A DNA stretch of 64,000 nt from Hyphomicrobiales bacterium (lineage in GTDB: Bacteria; Pseudomonadota; Alphaproteobacteria; Rhizobiales; Rhizobiaceae): assembly GCA_900469965.1 (NCBI GenBank), contig UBZP01000001.1, positions 310,001-374,000 on the forward strand, given 5' to 3'. The position numbers were made by a program, and so were the translations under genes. The notes below the pieces were generated by a model. The model did no database searches. It was not told where the DNA came from and worked only from the letters and a program-made list of their open reading frames with translations. Shown here piece by piece: positions 44,058 to 53,895 of the stretch. Each line of letters opens with the position of its first letter. Within the stretch, counting starts at the first letter, position 1.

Positions 44058-45191
44058 TCAACGGTCCTTCGGATCGAACGCATCGCGCAGGCCGTCGCCG
44101 ACGAAATTCAGCGAGAAGAGGGTGGCGACGAAGAATATCGAGGGGAAGATCAGGAGCCAGGGCGCGGACTGGATGTTGTTGGCGCCCTCGGAGATCAGCG
44201 CGCCCCAGCTCGTCAGCGGCGCCTGGACGCCGAGGCCGAGGAAGGACAGGAAGCTCTCCAGCAGGATCACCTTCGGCACGACGACGGTGACGAAGACGAT
44301 GACCGGGCCGATCGTGTTCGGAATGATGTGGCGGCGGATGATCTGCCAGTCGGTCAGCCCCAGCGCCTGGGCGGCGCCGACGAACTCGCGCCGCTTCAGG
44401 GCCAGCGTCTGTCCGCGCACGATGCGCGCCATGTCGAGCCATTCGACCGCGCCGATGACCAGGAAGATCAGGACGAAGCTGCGGCCGAAGAAGACGACCA
44501 GCACGACGACGAGGAAGACGAAGGGCAGCGAATAGAGGATTTCGACGAAGCGCATCATGACGTTGTCGACGCGCCCGCCGATATAGCCCGAGGTCGCGCC
44601 GTAGACGACGCCGATGCCGAGCGAGACGAGGCTTGCGAGCAGGCCGACGGCGATCGAGATCTGCCCGCCCAGCATGACGCGCGCCAGAAGGTCGCGCCCG
44701 TTGGGATCGGTGCCGAACGGGAAATATTCCCGGTTCACCTGGCCGGTGAGCTTGAGGACGCGGCCGTCGTTCTCCGTCGCCGCCACCGTGGTTTCCCTGA
44801 ACTCGTTGGCGCGGTCGAAGTAGCGGGTCGCACGCGGGTCGATCGGTTCGTCGGCGCTGATCGTGGCGGTGAAGGTCTGCCCGTCGACGGCAAATGCGTC
44901 GAGATTGACGCGGGCGCGGGCGGCAACCCCCTCCATCACCTCCTGCAGCGTCGAGATATCTGGCCGTGGCTGCAGGCTCGGCGGGACCGTCACGTAGGAC
45001 GAGAACACCTGGTCGTAGGTGTGCGGGACGAAGAGCGGCCCGACGAAGGAGAAGAGCGCGATCAGCAGAAGCATGACGCAGCCGGCCATCGCCGCCTTGT
45101 TGCGGCGGAAGCGGATCAGCGCCAGCTGGAACAGGCTGCGGCTCGCCGTCTTCGGCGCCTCGTGCATCGGGGTTGCGGCAAGGTCAGTCAT
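44058..45191 (-). CDS. ABC transporter permease (OppC-like)
   Basis: 377 residues. One N-terminal membrane segment, a periplasmic stretch of about 110 residues, then five membrane segments with the EAA loop (EFVGAAQALGLTDWQIIRRHIIPN) that docks to the ATPase. The extended periplasmic region is typical of OppC/DppC proteins. Its ATG overlaps the oppB stop by eight bases. Part of the oppA-B-C-DF operon. Confidence 0.92.
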   Translation of the reverse strand: MTDLAATPMHEAPKTASRSLFQLALIRFRRNKAAMAGCVMLLLIALFSFVGPLFVPHTYDQVFSSYVTVPPSLQPRPDISTLQEVMEGVAARARVNLDAFAVDGQTFTATISADEPIDPRATRYFDRANEFRETTVAATENDGRVLKLTGQVNREYFPFGTDPNGRDLLARVMLGGQISIAVGLLASLVSLGIGVVYGATSGYIGGRVDNVMMRFVEILYSLPFVFLVVVLVVFFGRSFVLIFLVIGAVEWLDMARIVRGQTLALKRREFVGAAQALGLTDWQIIRRHIIPNTIGPVIVFVTVVVPKVILLESFLSFLGLGVQAPLTSWGALISEGANNIQSAPWLLIFPSIFFVATLFSLNFVGDGLRDAFDPKDR

Positions 45192-46107
45192 GGCGGACCC
45201 TCGGATCGAGAAGGCCGTAGAGGATGTCGACCAAGAGGTTGAAGACGATGACGAAGATGGCGATCAGGATCACCGTCCCCATCACCAGCGTGTAGTCGCG
45301 GTTGATGGCGCCGAGCACGAAGTAGCGACCGACGCCGGGGATGGTGAAGATCGTCTCGACCACGGCGGAGCCCGTCAGCAGTGCCGCGGCACAGGGCGCG
45401 AGATAGGAGACCACCGGCAGCATGGCGCCGCGCATGGCATGGGTGACGACGACGACCCGCGACGGCAGGCCGTAGGCGCGCGCAGTGCGGATGTGGTCGG
45501 CGTGCAGAGCTTCGATCATCGACCCGCGCGTGAGGCGGGCAAAGACGGCGAGCTGCGGCAGGGCGAGCGCGATCATCGGCAGGATCAGAAAGCGCAGCGA
45601 ACCGTCGCCCCAGCCGCCGGCCGGCAGCCAGGACAGGGCGATGGCGAAGATCAAGGTCAGCACCGGGCCGACGACGAAGTTCGGCACCGTGGTGCCGACG
45701 GTCGCAAGCGACATGATGGAGAAATCGAGGGCGCTGTTCTGGCGCAGGGCGGCCACCGTCCCCATGGTGACGCCGCCGATCAGCGCGAGCAGCAGCGCGT
45801 AGAAGCCGAGCTCCATCGAATAGGGCAGGCCCTTGCCGATCAGTTCGGCGACGGTGTTGTCCTTGTAGATATAGCTGGGGCCGAAATCGCCGGTGACCGC
45901 ATTGGTGATGTAGGTCACGTACTGGCGCCAGAGCGGCTGGTCGAGCTGGTAGGTGCGGACCAGGTTCTCCATCGTGGCCGGAGGCAGCGGGCGTTCGAGA
46001 TTGAAGGGGCCGCCCGGGGCAAACCGCATCAGGAAAAAGGAAATCGTGACGACGATGAACAGCGTCGGCACGGCGCTCGCAAGGCGGCGCAAGACAAAGG
46101 CGATCAT
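45184..46107 (-). CDS. ABC transporter permease (OppB-like)
   Basis: 307 residues with six membrane segments; the start MIAFVLRRLASAVPTLFIVVTISFFLMR is typical of OppB/DppB. The EAA loop lies in ADHIRTARAYGLPSRVVVVTHAMRGAMLPV. GGGAG lies upstream of the ATG, and a 13-bp stem-loop sits between this gene and oppA. Inner-membrane partner of the OppC-like protein. Confidence 0.92.
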   Translation of the reverse strand: MIAFVLRRLASAVPTLFIVVTISFFLMRFAPGGPFNLERPLPPATMENLVRTYQLDQPLWRQYVTYITNAVTGDFGPSYIYKDNTVAELIGKGLPYSMELGFYALLLALIGGVTMGTVAALRQNSALDFSIMSLATVGTTVPNFVVGPVLTLIFAIALSWLPAGGWGDGSLRFLILPMIALALPQLAVFARLTRGSMIEALHADHIRTARAYGLPSRVVVVTHAMRGAMLPVVSYLAPCAAALLTGSAVVETIFTIPGVGRYFVLGAINRDYTLVMGTVILIAIFVIVFNLLVDILYGLLDPRVRHD

Positions 46108-46120
46108 GCCCGTTCTCCCG

Positions 46121-46152
46121 CGAGGCGGCGCGCGCAGATCCGCGCGCCGCCT
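46121..46152 (-). other. Intercistronic stem-loop between oppA-like and oppB-like genes
   Basis: 13-bp perfect GC-rich stem (46121-46133 with 46140-46152), 6-base loop and no T run, starting 12 bp after the binding-protein stop. Such hairpins in binding-protein transporter operons protect the upstream mRNA and lower expression of the permeases. The role here is inferred from position. Confidence 0.7.
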
Positions 46153-46164
46153 CGTATGGCAATG

Positions 46165-47763
46165 TTACTCGGAAACGCTGAGGAAGCGGCTCAGGTGCTG
46201 GTTGGCGGCATTGTCATGCCAGCCCTGCACGCGGCCGGAAACGAGCCAGAGATCCGCCTGGGTGAGGAACGGCGCGATCGGCTGGTCCTTCATCAGCATG
46301 GCTTCGGCCTCGTGCATCAGCTTCGAACGGGCCGCGGGATCGGTTTCCTCGTAGGACTTCTTCATCAGGTCGTCGAACGCCGGGTTCTCGTAGTGACCGT
46401 AGTTGAAGGTCTTGTTCGAGCTGAGGCTCAGCGCCAGGAAGTTCTCGGCGTCGGCATAGTCGGCCACCCAGCCGGCGCGGGCGACGTTGAACTTTCCGCC
46501 TTCCTGCAGGTAGGCGTAGTGCGAGGAGACGTCGAGGTTCACCAGCGAGACGTTGGCGCCGAAGGTGTTCTTCCACATGTCGGCAACCGCCGTCGCCACG
46601 CGCTCGTGGTTCGGGTTGGTGTTGTAGCGGATTTCGATGTTCAGCGGCTTGCCGCCTTCGCCATAGCCCGCTTCCTTCATCAGCGCGACCGCCTTGTCCT
46701 CACGATCGAGCTGCGACATCGTGCCGAAATCGGCCTTGGACGGCTCGCCATAGGTCTCGATGCCGGAGGGCACCATCGAATAGGCCGGGATCTGCGAGCC
46801 CGAATAGATCTCCTTGGCGAGGAAGTCGCGGTCGACGGCCATGGACAGCGCCTGGCGCACGCGGACGTCGCTATAGGGCTCCTGGCGGGTGTCGAAGGCG
46901 TAGTAGTAGGTCGCGAGCGTCGGCGAGACGTGGACCTGGTCGCCGTAGGCACCGCGCAGCCGGTCGATCTGGTCGGCGGAGAAGTTGTAGACGAGGTCCA
47001 TTTCCTTCGCCTCGAAACGGCGGACCGAGGCGGCCTGGTCGTCGATCGGGTAGAAGATCACCTTGTCCAGCTTGACGTTGGCGGCATCCCAGTAGCTGGC
47101 GTTCTTCTCGACGACGAGATTGTCGTTCGGCACGTGGCTGACGAGCTTGAAGGCGCCGTTGGAAACCATGGTGCCCGGCTTGACGAAATCGGCGCCGTTC
47201 TTCTCGACGCTGGCCTTCGAAACCGGCAGCGCCGTCTGGTGCGCCAGCAGTTCCAGGAAGAAGGGCGTCGGGCGCTCCAGCGTGACTTCCAGCGTCTTTT
47301 CGTCGATCGCCTTCACACCGAGCTCGGCGGGCGGAACCTCGCCCTTGTTGACCTTTTCGGCATTCTTGATCGGGTAGAGGATGTTGGCGTAGCCGGCTGC
47401 GGTCTTCGGATCCTCGACGCGCTGATAGGAGAAGACGAAGTCCTCAGCCGTGAGCGGCGATCCATCGGACCACTTGGCGTCGGCGCGCAGCTTGAACGTG
47501 TAGGTCAGGCCGTCGTCGGACAGGTCCCAGGTCTCGGCAGCGCCGGGCACGATCTTGCCGCTGGCGTCATAGACCGTCAGGCCCTCGTAGAGATCCTTCA
47601 GGATGAATTCCTCGATGTTGATCGAGGTGTGCGCCTGATCGAGCGTCTGCGGCTCGCCGGCATTGCCGCGATGCAGGACGGCTTCGGCCAGCGCCGGGCT
47701 GCTCGCGAGCAAGGTTGCCCCGAGCAGGAGGGCTGCGCGCAGGTTGAGAATTCGAGGTGTCAT
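46165..47763 (-). CDS. Periplasmic peptide/oligopeptide-binding protein (OppA/SBP_bac_5)
   Basis: 532 residues. A signal peptide ends near SPALAEA. The mature protein follows the family 5 solute-binding fold: GNAGEPQTLDQAHTSINIEEFILKDLYEGL near the start and ALSMAVDRDFLAKEIYSG in the second lobe. Captures peptides or similar cationic ligands in the periplasm for the permease. First gene of the operon, with GGGGAAGG before the ATG. An adjacent acetylpolyamine amidohydrolase hints at an amine-containing ligand, but the family mainly binds peptides. Confidence 0.92.
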   Translation of the reverse strand: MTPRILNLRAALLLGATLLASSPALAEAVLHRGNAGEPQTLDQAHTSINIEEFILKDLYEGLTVYDASGKIVPGAAETWDLSDDGLTYTFKLRADAKWSDGSPLTAEDFVFSYQRVEDPKTAAGYANILYPIKNAEKVNKGEVPPAELGVKAIDEKTLEVTLERPTPFFLELLAHQTALPVSKASVEKNGADFVKPGTMVSNGAFKLVSHVPNDNLVVEKNASYWDAANVKLDKVIFYPIDDQAASVRRFEAKEMDLVYNFSADQIDRLRGAYGDQVHVSPTLATYYYAFDTRQEPYSDVRVRQALSMAVDRDFLAKEIYSGSQIPAYSMVPSGIETYGEPSKADFGTMSQLDREDKAVALMKEAGYGEGGKPLNIEIRYNTNPNHERVATAVADMWKNTFGANVSLVNLDVSSHYAYLQEGGKFNVARAGWVADYADAENFLALSLSSNKTFNYGHYENPAFDDLMKKSYEETDPAARSKLMHEAEAMLMKDQPIAPFLTQADLWLVSGRVQGWHDNAANQHLSRFLSVSE

Positions 47764-48264
47764 TTTAAGTTACCTTCCCCGTGTTGTTTTTGCTTTGAAG
47801 GCCGAAGTGAATGCCAGAAAGACCGGAAACGCAAGGATTTTTGCGCGGAGGCCCGCCAAATCGGTCGAAGGCGCGCAGAAGGGTGAACGCCATGATTGTA
47901 GGCCTGATCGTTCCCCGGCGCCGTGTTTCAAAGCAGATCATCGCGATCGCGGGCGGGCACGCCGACGGCCCGCGAAGGCCGCCGCGCAATTTTTCGAATG
48001 CTGGACTGCCGCTTACGTAATATGTGGAATTGCGAAAGCCGGTCGCCTTCATCTTTCGTTTGCGGGCGGCAGCGGACTGTCCGGCGCACACGTTCCCCGA
48101 ACGGGCCGATCGAAATTTTCGAACCTCGACGCCTTTCTATCTGTGGTAGCAGACACCTCTGTGGATGGCAGGGCACCATCGCGGCCGGAAACCCGCCTCC
48201 CGGCCGCCTTGCCTTGCGGTCGGCTTCGAGGCTAACCTCGCGCCGACCGAACCGGGAGCTCCAC
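47764..48264 (+). promoter_or_regulatory. Divergent regulatory region between the opp operon and the HDAC-like gene
   Basis: 501 bp without a convincing gene; in-frame ORFs here have no ribosome site or homology. It must carry the promoters of both the leftward oppA operon and the rightward HDAC-like gene. I see no distinctive repeat or strong promoter match. Confidence 0.45.
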
Positions 48265-49290
48265 ATGCGCGTCGTTTTCTCAGAGGATCATAAGCTCAGA
48301 AATGCCAGGACCGAACTGCACGGCGGGGAGCTCGTGCCGCCATTCGAGGCGCCGTTCCGGGCGGAATGGATCCTTGCGGCGGTGAAGGAGGCAGGCTTCA
48401 CCGACGTGGTGGCACCGGCAAGGCACGGGCTGGAGACGGCGCTGAAAGTGCACGACGCCGGCTACCTGAAATTCCTCGAGACCGCATGGGACCGCTGGCA
48501 GGCCGCCGGATACCGGGGCGAGGCGATCGCCACCTCCTTTCCCGTGCGCCGCACCTCGCCGCGCATCCCGACCGACATCGACGGACAGATCGGCTACTAC
48601 TGCAACGCCGCCGAGACCGCGATTTCGCCCGGCACCTGGGAGGCCGCGCTCTCCTCGATGGCGTCGGCCCTCGACGGCGCGGAATTGATCGCCGCGGGCC
48701 ACAGGGCCGCCTTCTCGCTCTGCCGGCCGCCGGGCCATCACGCCGGCATCGACACGTTCGGAGGCTACTGCTTCATCAACAACGCCGCCGTCGCCGCCCA
48801 GCGCCTGCTCGACGCCGGCGCCGGCAAGGTGGCGATCCTCGACGTCGACTTCCATCACGGCAACGGCACGCAGGACATCTTCTACGAACGCGGCGACGTG
48901 TTCTTCGCCTCACTGCACGGCGACCCGGCCGAAGCCTTTCCGCATTTCCTCGGCTACGAGGAGGAAACCGGCAAGGGTGCCGGGGCGGGGGCGACGCGGA
49001 ACTACCCGATGGGCCGGGGCACGCCCTATTCGGTCTGGCGGGTCGCGCTGGAAGACGCGCTGAAACAGATCGCAGCTTTCGGCGCGGAGGCAATCGTCGT
49101 CTCCCTCGGCGTCGACACGTTCGAAAAGGACCCGATCTCCTTCTTCAAGCTGACCTCCCCGGACTATATCGACATGGGCCACAAGATCGCTTCGAACGGC
49201 GTGCCGGTCCTCGTGGTGATGGAAGGCGGCTACGGCGTACCGGAGATCGGCCTGAACGTGGCAAACGTGCTGAAGGGCATCGCCGGCTGA
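48265..49290 (+). CDS. Acetylpolyamine amidohydrolase/histone deacetylase-family protein
   Basis: 341 residues of the zinc-dependent deacetylase fold. The catalytic His pair lies in RPPGHHAGIDTFGGYCF. Zinc ligands lie in LDVDFHHGNGTQD and in GVDTFEKDP. Bacterial members of this form deacetylate acetylpolyamines or small amides in the cytoplasm. GGGAG precedes ATG 48265, and the longer in-frame ORF to 47923 lies in the intergenic region. Divergent from the oligopeptide-type importer. Confidence 0.9.
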   Translation: MRVVFSEDHKLRNARTELHGGELVPPFEAPFRAEWILAAVKEAGFTDVVAPARHGLETALKVHDAGYLKFLETAWDRWQAAGYRGEAIATSFPVRRTSPRIPTDIDGQIGYYCNAAETAISPGTWEAALSSMASALDGAELIAAGHRAAFSLCRPPGHHAGIDTFGGYCFINNAAVAAQRLLDAGAGKVAILDVDFHHGNGTQDIFYERGDVFFASLHGDPAEAFPHFLGYEEETGKGAGAGATRNYPMGRGTPYSVWRVALEDALKQIAAFGAEAIVVSLGVDTFEKDPISFFKLTSPDYIDMGHKIASNGVPVLVVMEGGYGVPEIGLNVANVLKGIAG

Positions 49291-49427
49291 GGGCCATGGT
49301 GGCCGGCCGGCCACACGGCGGGGCCGTCGTGTGCCGGAAAACCGGGGAGGACGGCGGCGGTTCCATCTTGCCGCCGCAATCGCTAGTTTGAAGCAGAATC
49401 AGGATAAACGCTCGGAATCACCTCTCC

Positions 49428-50093
49428 ATGTACAAGAAGATCGCAATCGTCTCCCTTTCCGCTATCTACCTCTCCGCCTGCACCACCACCGATCCCTACA
49501 CGGGGGAACAGAAGGTCTCCAACACCGCCGGCGGCGCGCTGATCGGTGCGGGCCTCGGTGCGGCGACCGGCCTTCTCGTCGGCAACAACCCGGTACAGCG
49601 GCGCAACGCCGCGCTGATCGGCGCGGGCGTCGGCGCGCTCGCCGGCGGCGCCATCGGCAACTACATGGACAACCAGGAGGCCGAACTGCGGGCGCAGTTG
49701 CAGGGCACCGGCGTCTCGGTCACCCGCGCCGGCGACCGCATCATCCTGAACATGCCTTCCAACATCACGTTCGCCACCGACCAGGACCAGATCGTGCCGG
49801 CCTTCTATCCGACGCTCGATTCGGTCGCGATCGTGCTGCGCAAGTTCAACAAGTCGCTGATCGACGTCGACGGCCACACCGATTCCACCGGCACCGCCGC
49901 CCACAACCAGGCGCTTTCGGAGCGCCGCGCCTATTCGGTCGCCAACTATCTGGGCTCCCGCGGCGTCGACCAGCGGCGCATCTCGGCAATGGGCTACGGG
50001 CAGGACCGCCCGATCGCCTCCAATGCCACCGAGGCCGGCCGCGCCCAGAACCGCCGCGTGGAAATCTCGATCTCGCCGCTGCGCCAGGGCTGA
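49428..50093 (+). CDS. OmpA-family lipoprotein (YiaD-like)
   Basis: 221 residues. The N-terminal lipobox LSAC makes it a lipoprotein. A glycine-zipper segment (about 34-77, GGALIGAGLGAATGLLVG) is followed by an OmpA-like peptidoglycan-binding domain with VDGHTDSTGTAAHNQALSERRA and NRRVEI. It anchors the outer membrane to peptidoglycan. Transcribed alone and convergent with xseA across a hairpin. Confidence 0.93.
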   Translation: MYKKIAIVSLSAIYLSACTTTDPYTGEQKVSNTAGGALIGAGLGAATGLLVGNNPVQRRNAALIGAGVGALAGGAIGNYMDNQEAELRAQLQGTGVSVTRAGDRIILNMPSNITFATDQDQIVPAFYPTLDSVAIVLRKFNKSLIDVDGHTDSTGTAAHNQALSERRAYSVANYLGSRGVDQRRISAMGYGQDRPIASNATEAGRAQNRRVEISISPLRQG

Positions 50094-50116
50094 TCACCGC
50101 AAACGCATGATTGATG

Positions 50117-50146
50117 AACGCGCATCCCGTCGGGGTGCGCGTTTCG
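50117..50146 (+). terminator. Terminator hairpin between the OmpA-like gene and xseA
   Basis: 12-bp stem (50117-50128 with 50132-50143, one G-T pair), 3-base loop, and TTT on the plus strand. It lies 23 bp after the OmpA-like stop. Confidence 0.65.
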
Positions 50147-50217
50147 CGTTGAGCTCGGGAAGAGTGCCGCGGGCGATCGTCGTCGGGATCTATGGACCAG
50201 CGGCAGCGCGTGGCCGT

Positions 50218-51834
50218 CTAGAACAGCGAGCCCTGCTTCGGCGGATCGGCCGCGGCGTCGGCGGGCCTTGCGATCTTTCGCTTCTGCGGTGCCGGCGGGG
50301 TGGTGGGCGGCGTATCGCCGCCCTGCGAGGGCTTGCCGGCCACGGCCTCGATCGTGCCGTCGGAGAACTCGAGGCTGATGGCCGCTCCCTCCGAGAGGTC
50401 CGCGGCCTGCTTGACGGCATGTCCGGCTTCATCGCGGACCAGCGCGAAGCCGCGCTTCAACACGTTCCTGTAGGACAGCGATTGCAGGATCCGGCCCTGC
50501 CCCGAAAGCAGTGCCTTGCGGCGGGCAAGGTCCGCCGAAAGTGCCGTGTCGGCGCGAAGGGCGAGCCCCGCGAGCCGGTCGCGCGAGCGGCCTGCTCTTG
50601 CCAGGATGCGCGACGGGGCCGTGCGCAATGCCGCATCCAGCGCAGCGACCCGGCTGCGGCCCTGGTCCAGCCGCCGCTCGACGAGCCGATCCGCCCGGCG
50701 GAGGGCATCGCTCAGCTTCTGGCGGCGCTCGACCATCCGGCCGGACAGAAGCTCCGGACGCACATGCGCCGCGACCCGCTCGAAGGCGCGGCGCTTGTTG
50801 ACCGTGTTCATCCGCAGGCCGCGGCCGAGGCCGGCTGCCGCCTCGTCGAAGCGCCGTCGCGGCAGCGCCAGCAGCTGGTCCAGCGACGGCAGCGCCCGGG
50901 CCAGCGCGCGCACGGCCTGCCGGCGCCCATCCATCTGGCGGCTTGCGGCATTGCGCAGCCGTGCCGCCAGCGCCGATACCGCCGCCTCCAGGTCAGCCTT
51001 GACCGGAACGGCCATTTCGGCCGCGCCGGTCGGCGTCGGGGCGCGACGGTCGGCGGCATGGTCGATCAGCGTCCAGTCGGTCTCGTGGCCGACGGCCGAG
51101 ATCAGCGGGATCGCCGAGGCCGCGGCGGCCCGCACGACGATCTCGTCGTTGAAGCTCCAGAGATCCTCCAGACTGCCGCCGCCACGCGCAACGATCAGAA
51201 CGTCGGGGCGCGCGATCGCCCCGCCCGGCTGCAACGCATTGAACCCCCTGATCGCGGCGGCGACCTCCTCGCCCGAGCCCTCGCCCTGGACCTTCACCGG
51301 CCAGACGAGCACATGAACCGGGAAGCGGTCGGCAATGCGGTGCAGGATATCGCGGATGACGGCGCCGGTCGGCGAGGTGACCACGCCGATCACATGCGGC
51401 ATGAACGGCAACGGCCGCTTGCGCGCCTGCTCGAACAGGCCCTCGGCCGCAAGCTTGCGCCGTCGTTCCTCCAGAAGCGCCATCAGCGCGCCGGCGCCGG
51501 CGGGCTCCAGCGTCTCGATGACGATCTGGTACTTGGAGGAGCCCGGGAAGGTGGTGACCTTGCCGGTGGCGATCACCTCCATGCCTTCCTCGGGACGGAA
51601 GCGAAGCCGGGAGAAGCTGCCCTTCCAGATCACCGCGTCGATGCGGGCACGATCATCCTTGAGGCTGAAATAGGCGTGGCCGGAAGAGTGGGGCCCGCGA
51701 TAGCCCGATATCTCGCCGCGCACCCGCACCTGATCGAAAGCCTGCTCGACCGTGCGCTTGATGGAGCCGGAAAGCTCCGACACGGAGTACTCGGCGAGGT
51801 TGGTGGGCGAATCGTTTTCCGGAAACATGCTCAT
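50218..51834 (-). CDS. xseA: Exodeoxyribonuclease VII large subunit
   Basis: 538 residues. N-terminal OB-fold domain ([29 protein letters not shown]), catalytic core with [32 protein letters not shown] and SAVGHETD, then a long arginine-rich helical region. With the small subunit XseB, not in this window, it degrades single-stranded DNA. A C-terminal Pro/Ala/Lys-rich tail of about 40 residues ends PKQGSLF. ATG 51834 is used; 51828 is possible. Lies 88 bp from the start-distal end of the neighbouring membrane protein gene. Confidence 0.95.
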   Translation of the reverse strand: MSMFPENDSPTNLAEYSVSELSGSIKRTVEQAFDQVRVRGEISGYRGPHSSGHAYFSLKDDRARIDAVIWKGSFSRLRFRPEEGMEVIATGKVTTFPGSSKYQIVIETLEPAGAGALMALLEERRRKLAAEGLFEQARKRPLPFMPHVIGVVTSPTGAVIRDILHRIADRFPVHVLVWPVKVQGEGSGEEVAAAIRGFNALQPGGAIARPDVLIVARGGGSLEDLWSFNDEIVVRAAAASAIPLISAVGHETDWTLIDHAADRRAPTPTGAAEMAVPVKADLEAAVSALAARLRNAASRQMDGRRQAVRALARALPSLDQLLALPRRRFDEAAAGLGRGLRMNTVNKRRAFERVAAHVRPELLSGRMVERRQKLSDALRRADRLVERRLDQGRSRVAALDAALRTAPSRILARAGRSRDRLAGLALRADTALSADLARRKALLSGQGRILQSLSYRNVLKRGFALVRDEAGHAVKQAADLSEGAAISLEFSDGTIEAVAGKPSQGGDTPPTTPPAPQKRKIARPADAAADPPKQGSLF

Positions 51835-51922
51835 GGCCCATTCTGACCGGCTCCGCGCCGCCTGGCCAGAGGGAGCCCTCGTCCCGTCCCGGCAAAGGGG
51901 GAGGCGCGCGCTTGCGCCGGAC

Positions 51923-53761
51923 CTATTGCGCGGCCCGCACGCGGTAGATCCGCAGTTGGGACACTCCATTGTCGACCGGCTCCAGATAGTCCGGGACGTT
52001 GCCGGAGGTCAGCTCCGCGTAGAGCCCGCCCGGCTCTGCCCTGACCAGGCTGCGCACGCCGGGATCCGACGGGCAGAAGGCCAGCAGCGTCACCCCGGCG
52101 CCGCGCAGAAAGGCTTCGGCCTGATGGGGTTCGGACAGGCCGATATGCAGTTCGGTCAGCATGCCGCCCTGGTTGCGGTGGTAGGGCGCGGACAGCACCC
52201 GGTGGCCGGTGAACCGGAGGATGTCGGTGCCGAGGTCCGTCGCCGCGGCGACGACGCCGGTCGGCTCGGCTGCGAGGGCGAGAAGGGACGCACGGCTGTC
52301 GCAGGCCGCCGCATCGTCCTCGCTGACGATCTCGGCCGCCGGCTTCTCCGTCGTCGTCACCTTCGATACCAGAAAGCCTGCGAGCGCCCAGACAGGCGGC
52401 ACGCTCGCCAGGGTGAACGCCGCAAAGCCGAGGCCAAGCCGCCAGTTCTTCGTGTCCGCATTGGCGCGCCGGCGAAGGTCGACGATCGCAGCGGCAAGCG
52501 GCGGCATGGCGAGCAGGTTGGTAAAGACATAGCCGCGCACTTGAATCAGCGAGATCGCGAAGGAGACGGCAAGGAGGGGCAAGAGCGCGAGATAGGCGTC
52601 CGCCTGCTGCCGCCGCCTTGCCCGATACAGGCAGACGGCCATGGCAATGAGCCCCGGCATGTAGAAGCTTCCGATCGGGACCGGATTGCCGCGCCACTGG
52701 CTGAACACCGACTGTGCCTCGACGACCCCGGAGAGCCAGAAGGTGTTCAACATGGGATCGAGATCGGCGAGCGGGCTGCGCAGGCATTGCGGCGCGATGA
52801 CGAGGACCGCCAGCGACAGGACGGCGCCGGTCCCGGCCAGCGCGAGGAGGCGCATCCTGACGCTCCATCCGCTCGCCACCGACGCCACAAGGAAGAGCGC
52901 CGAGCCGCCAAAGGTCGCAAGTGCGTAGAAGCCGTAGGACAGGCTGTCGCAGGTCACCTGGCCATAGTGCGAGGGCGGCACCGTGGCGAAGAAGGCGAAG
53001 CTGGTCGTTGCCGCAAACGCCAGGCCGAAAGCGGTCGCCGCCCGCCGGAACACCATGCCGTGGCAGGCCCAGCGAAAAGCGATGACGATGCAGATCACGC
53101 CGATCAGGGGCGTGGTCTCGGCGCCGATCGCAATCGCCAGCCCGCACAGGATGCCGGCGAGCGCATAGCTTCGGCCGCGATGCCGCGCATCGAGCAGCAT
53201 CGCGGCGAGCAGCGCCACGATCGCAAGCTGGACGTTGTGGTGATCGATCGCGCCGGGCCGGAAGCGGCCGACGGCAATGACATAGATTGCCGCCAGAACC
53301 AGGGCGGCGTGCATGGCGGGCCGCCCGCCGAGCCGGAACGCAGCCAGGCCGATGCCGAGCAGGAACGGGGCGATCAGCATGAGCGGCCAGGCCGCCAATG
53401 CGGCCGCCTCCGCGCGCTCTTTCGGCAGGAACAGGCCGAAGAAATCGATGAGATTGGCGATCGGCAGGTCGACGAAGCGCGACCAGTGCATGGGCGTGCC
53501 GCCGGCGAGCCCCAGCCGGTACTGCATCATGTCGAACCAGCCCTGGCCGGCGAGCAGATCGCGCACCTCGACGAGGCGCATCGCGTCGTCGTTGTCGCGC
53601 CCGACATAGTCGTTGCCGAAGATCAGCCAGACGGAGAGGATGTAGAGGATCGTGCCTGCCACATAGAGGACAAGCGGTCGGAGCGGCAGCCTCTCGGTGT
53701 CCTTCGGACCAGGCACGCATGCGGCCGGGACATCCTGCAAGACCGCCGTGCCGTCCGTCAT
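51923..53761 (-). CDS. Multi-pass membrane protein, putative GT-C-type glycosyltransferase
   Basis: 612 residues with about eleven membrane segments. After the first one comes [29 protein letters not shown], an acidic loop like the catalytic DD/DE site of GT-C glycosyltransferases (GT39 and oligosaccharyltransferase types), which use polyprenyl-phosphate sugars. A soluble C-terminal domain of about 170 residues ends the protein. It is divergent from a DPM1-like GT2, an enzyme type that makes polyprenyl-phosphate sugar donors, so a donor-user pair is likely. Not experimentally supported. Confidence 0.72.
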   Translation of the reverse strand: MTDGTAVLQDVPAACVPGPKDTERLPLRPLVLYVAGTILYILSVWLIFGNDYVGRDNDDAMRLVEVRDLLAGQGWFDMMQYRLGLAGGTPMHWSRFVDLPIANLIDFFGLFLPKERAEAAALAAWPLMLIAPFLLGIGLAAFRLGGRPAMHAALVLAAIYVIAVGRFRPGAIDHHNVQLAIVALLAAMLLDARHRGRSYALAGILCGLAIAIGAETTPLIGVICIVIAFRWACHGMVFRRAATAFGLAFAATTSFAFFATVPPSHYGQVTCDSLSYGFYALATFGGSALFLVASVASGWSVRMRLLALAGTGAVLSLAVLVIAPQCLRSPLADLDPMLNTFWLSGVVEAQSVFSQWRGNPVPIGSFYMPGLIAMAVCLYRARRRQQADAYLALLPLLAVSFAISLIQVRGYVFTNLLAMPPLAAAIVDLRRRANADTKNWRLGLGFAAFTLASVPPVWALAGFLVSKVTTTEKPAAEIVSEDDAAACDSRASLLALAAEPTGVVAAATDLGTDILRFTGHRVLSAPYHRNQGGMLTELHIGLSEPHQAEAFLRGAGVTLLAFCPSDPGVRSLVRAEPGGLYAELTSGNVPDYLEPVDNGVSQLRIYRVRAAQ

Positions 53762-53895
53762 TCCTCTTCCCCGTGCCGCTGCATTTTCCCGCAGCGAAAC
53801 CTAGCCTTAACCTTCTCAAGAAATAGTAAAGCGGGGGGAGACGCCGGTGCCTGCGGCCCCGCCGGTATTGCGTTGACGGCACAACGGAACAGACC

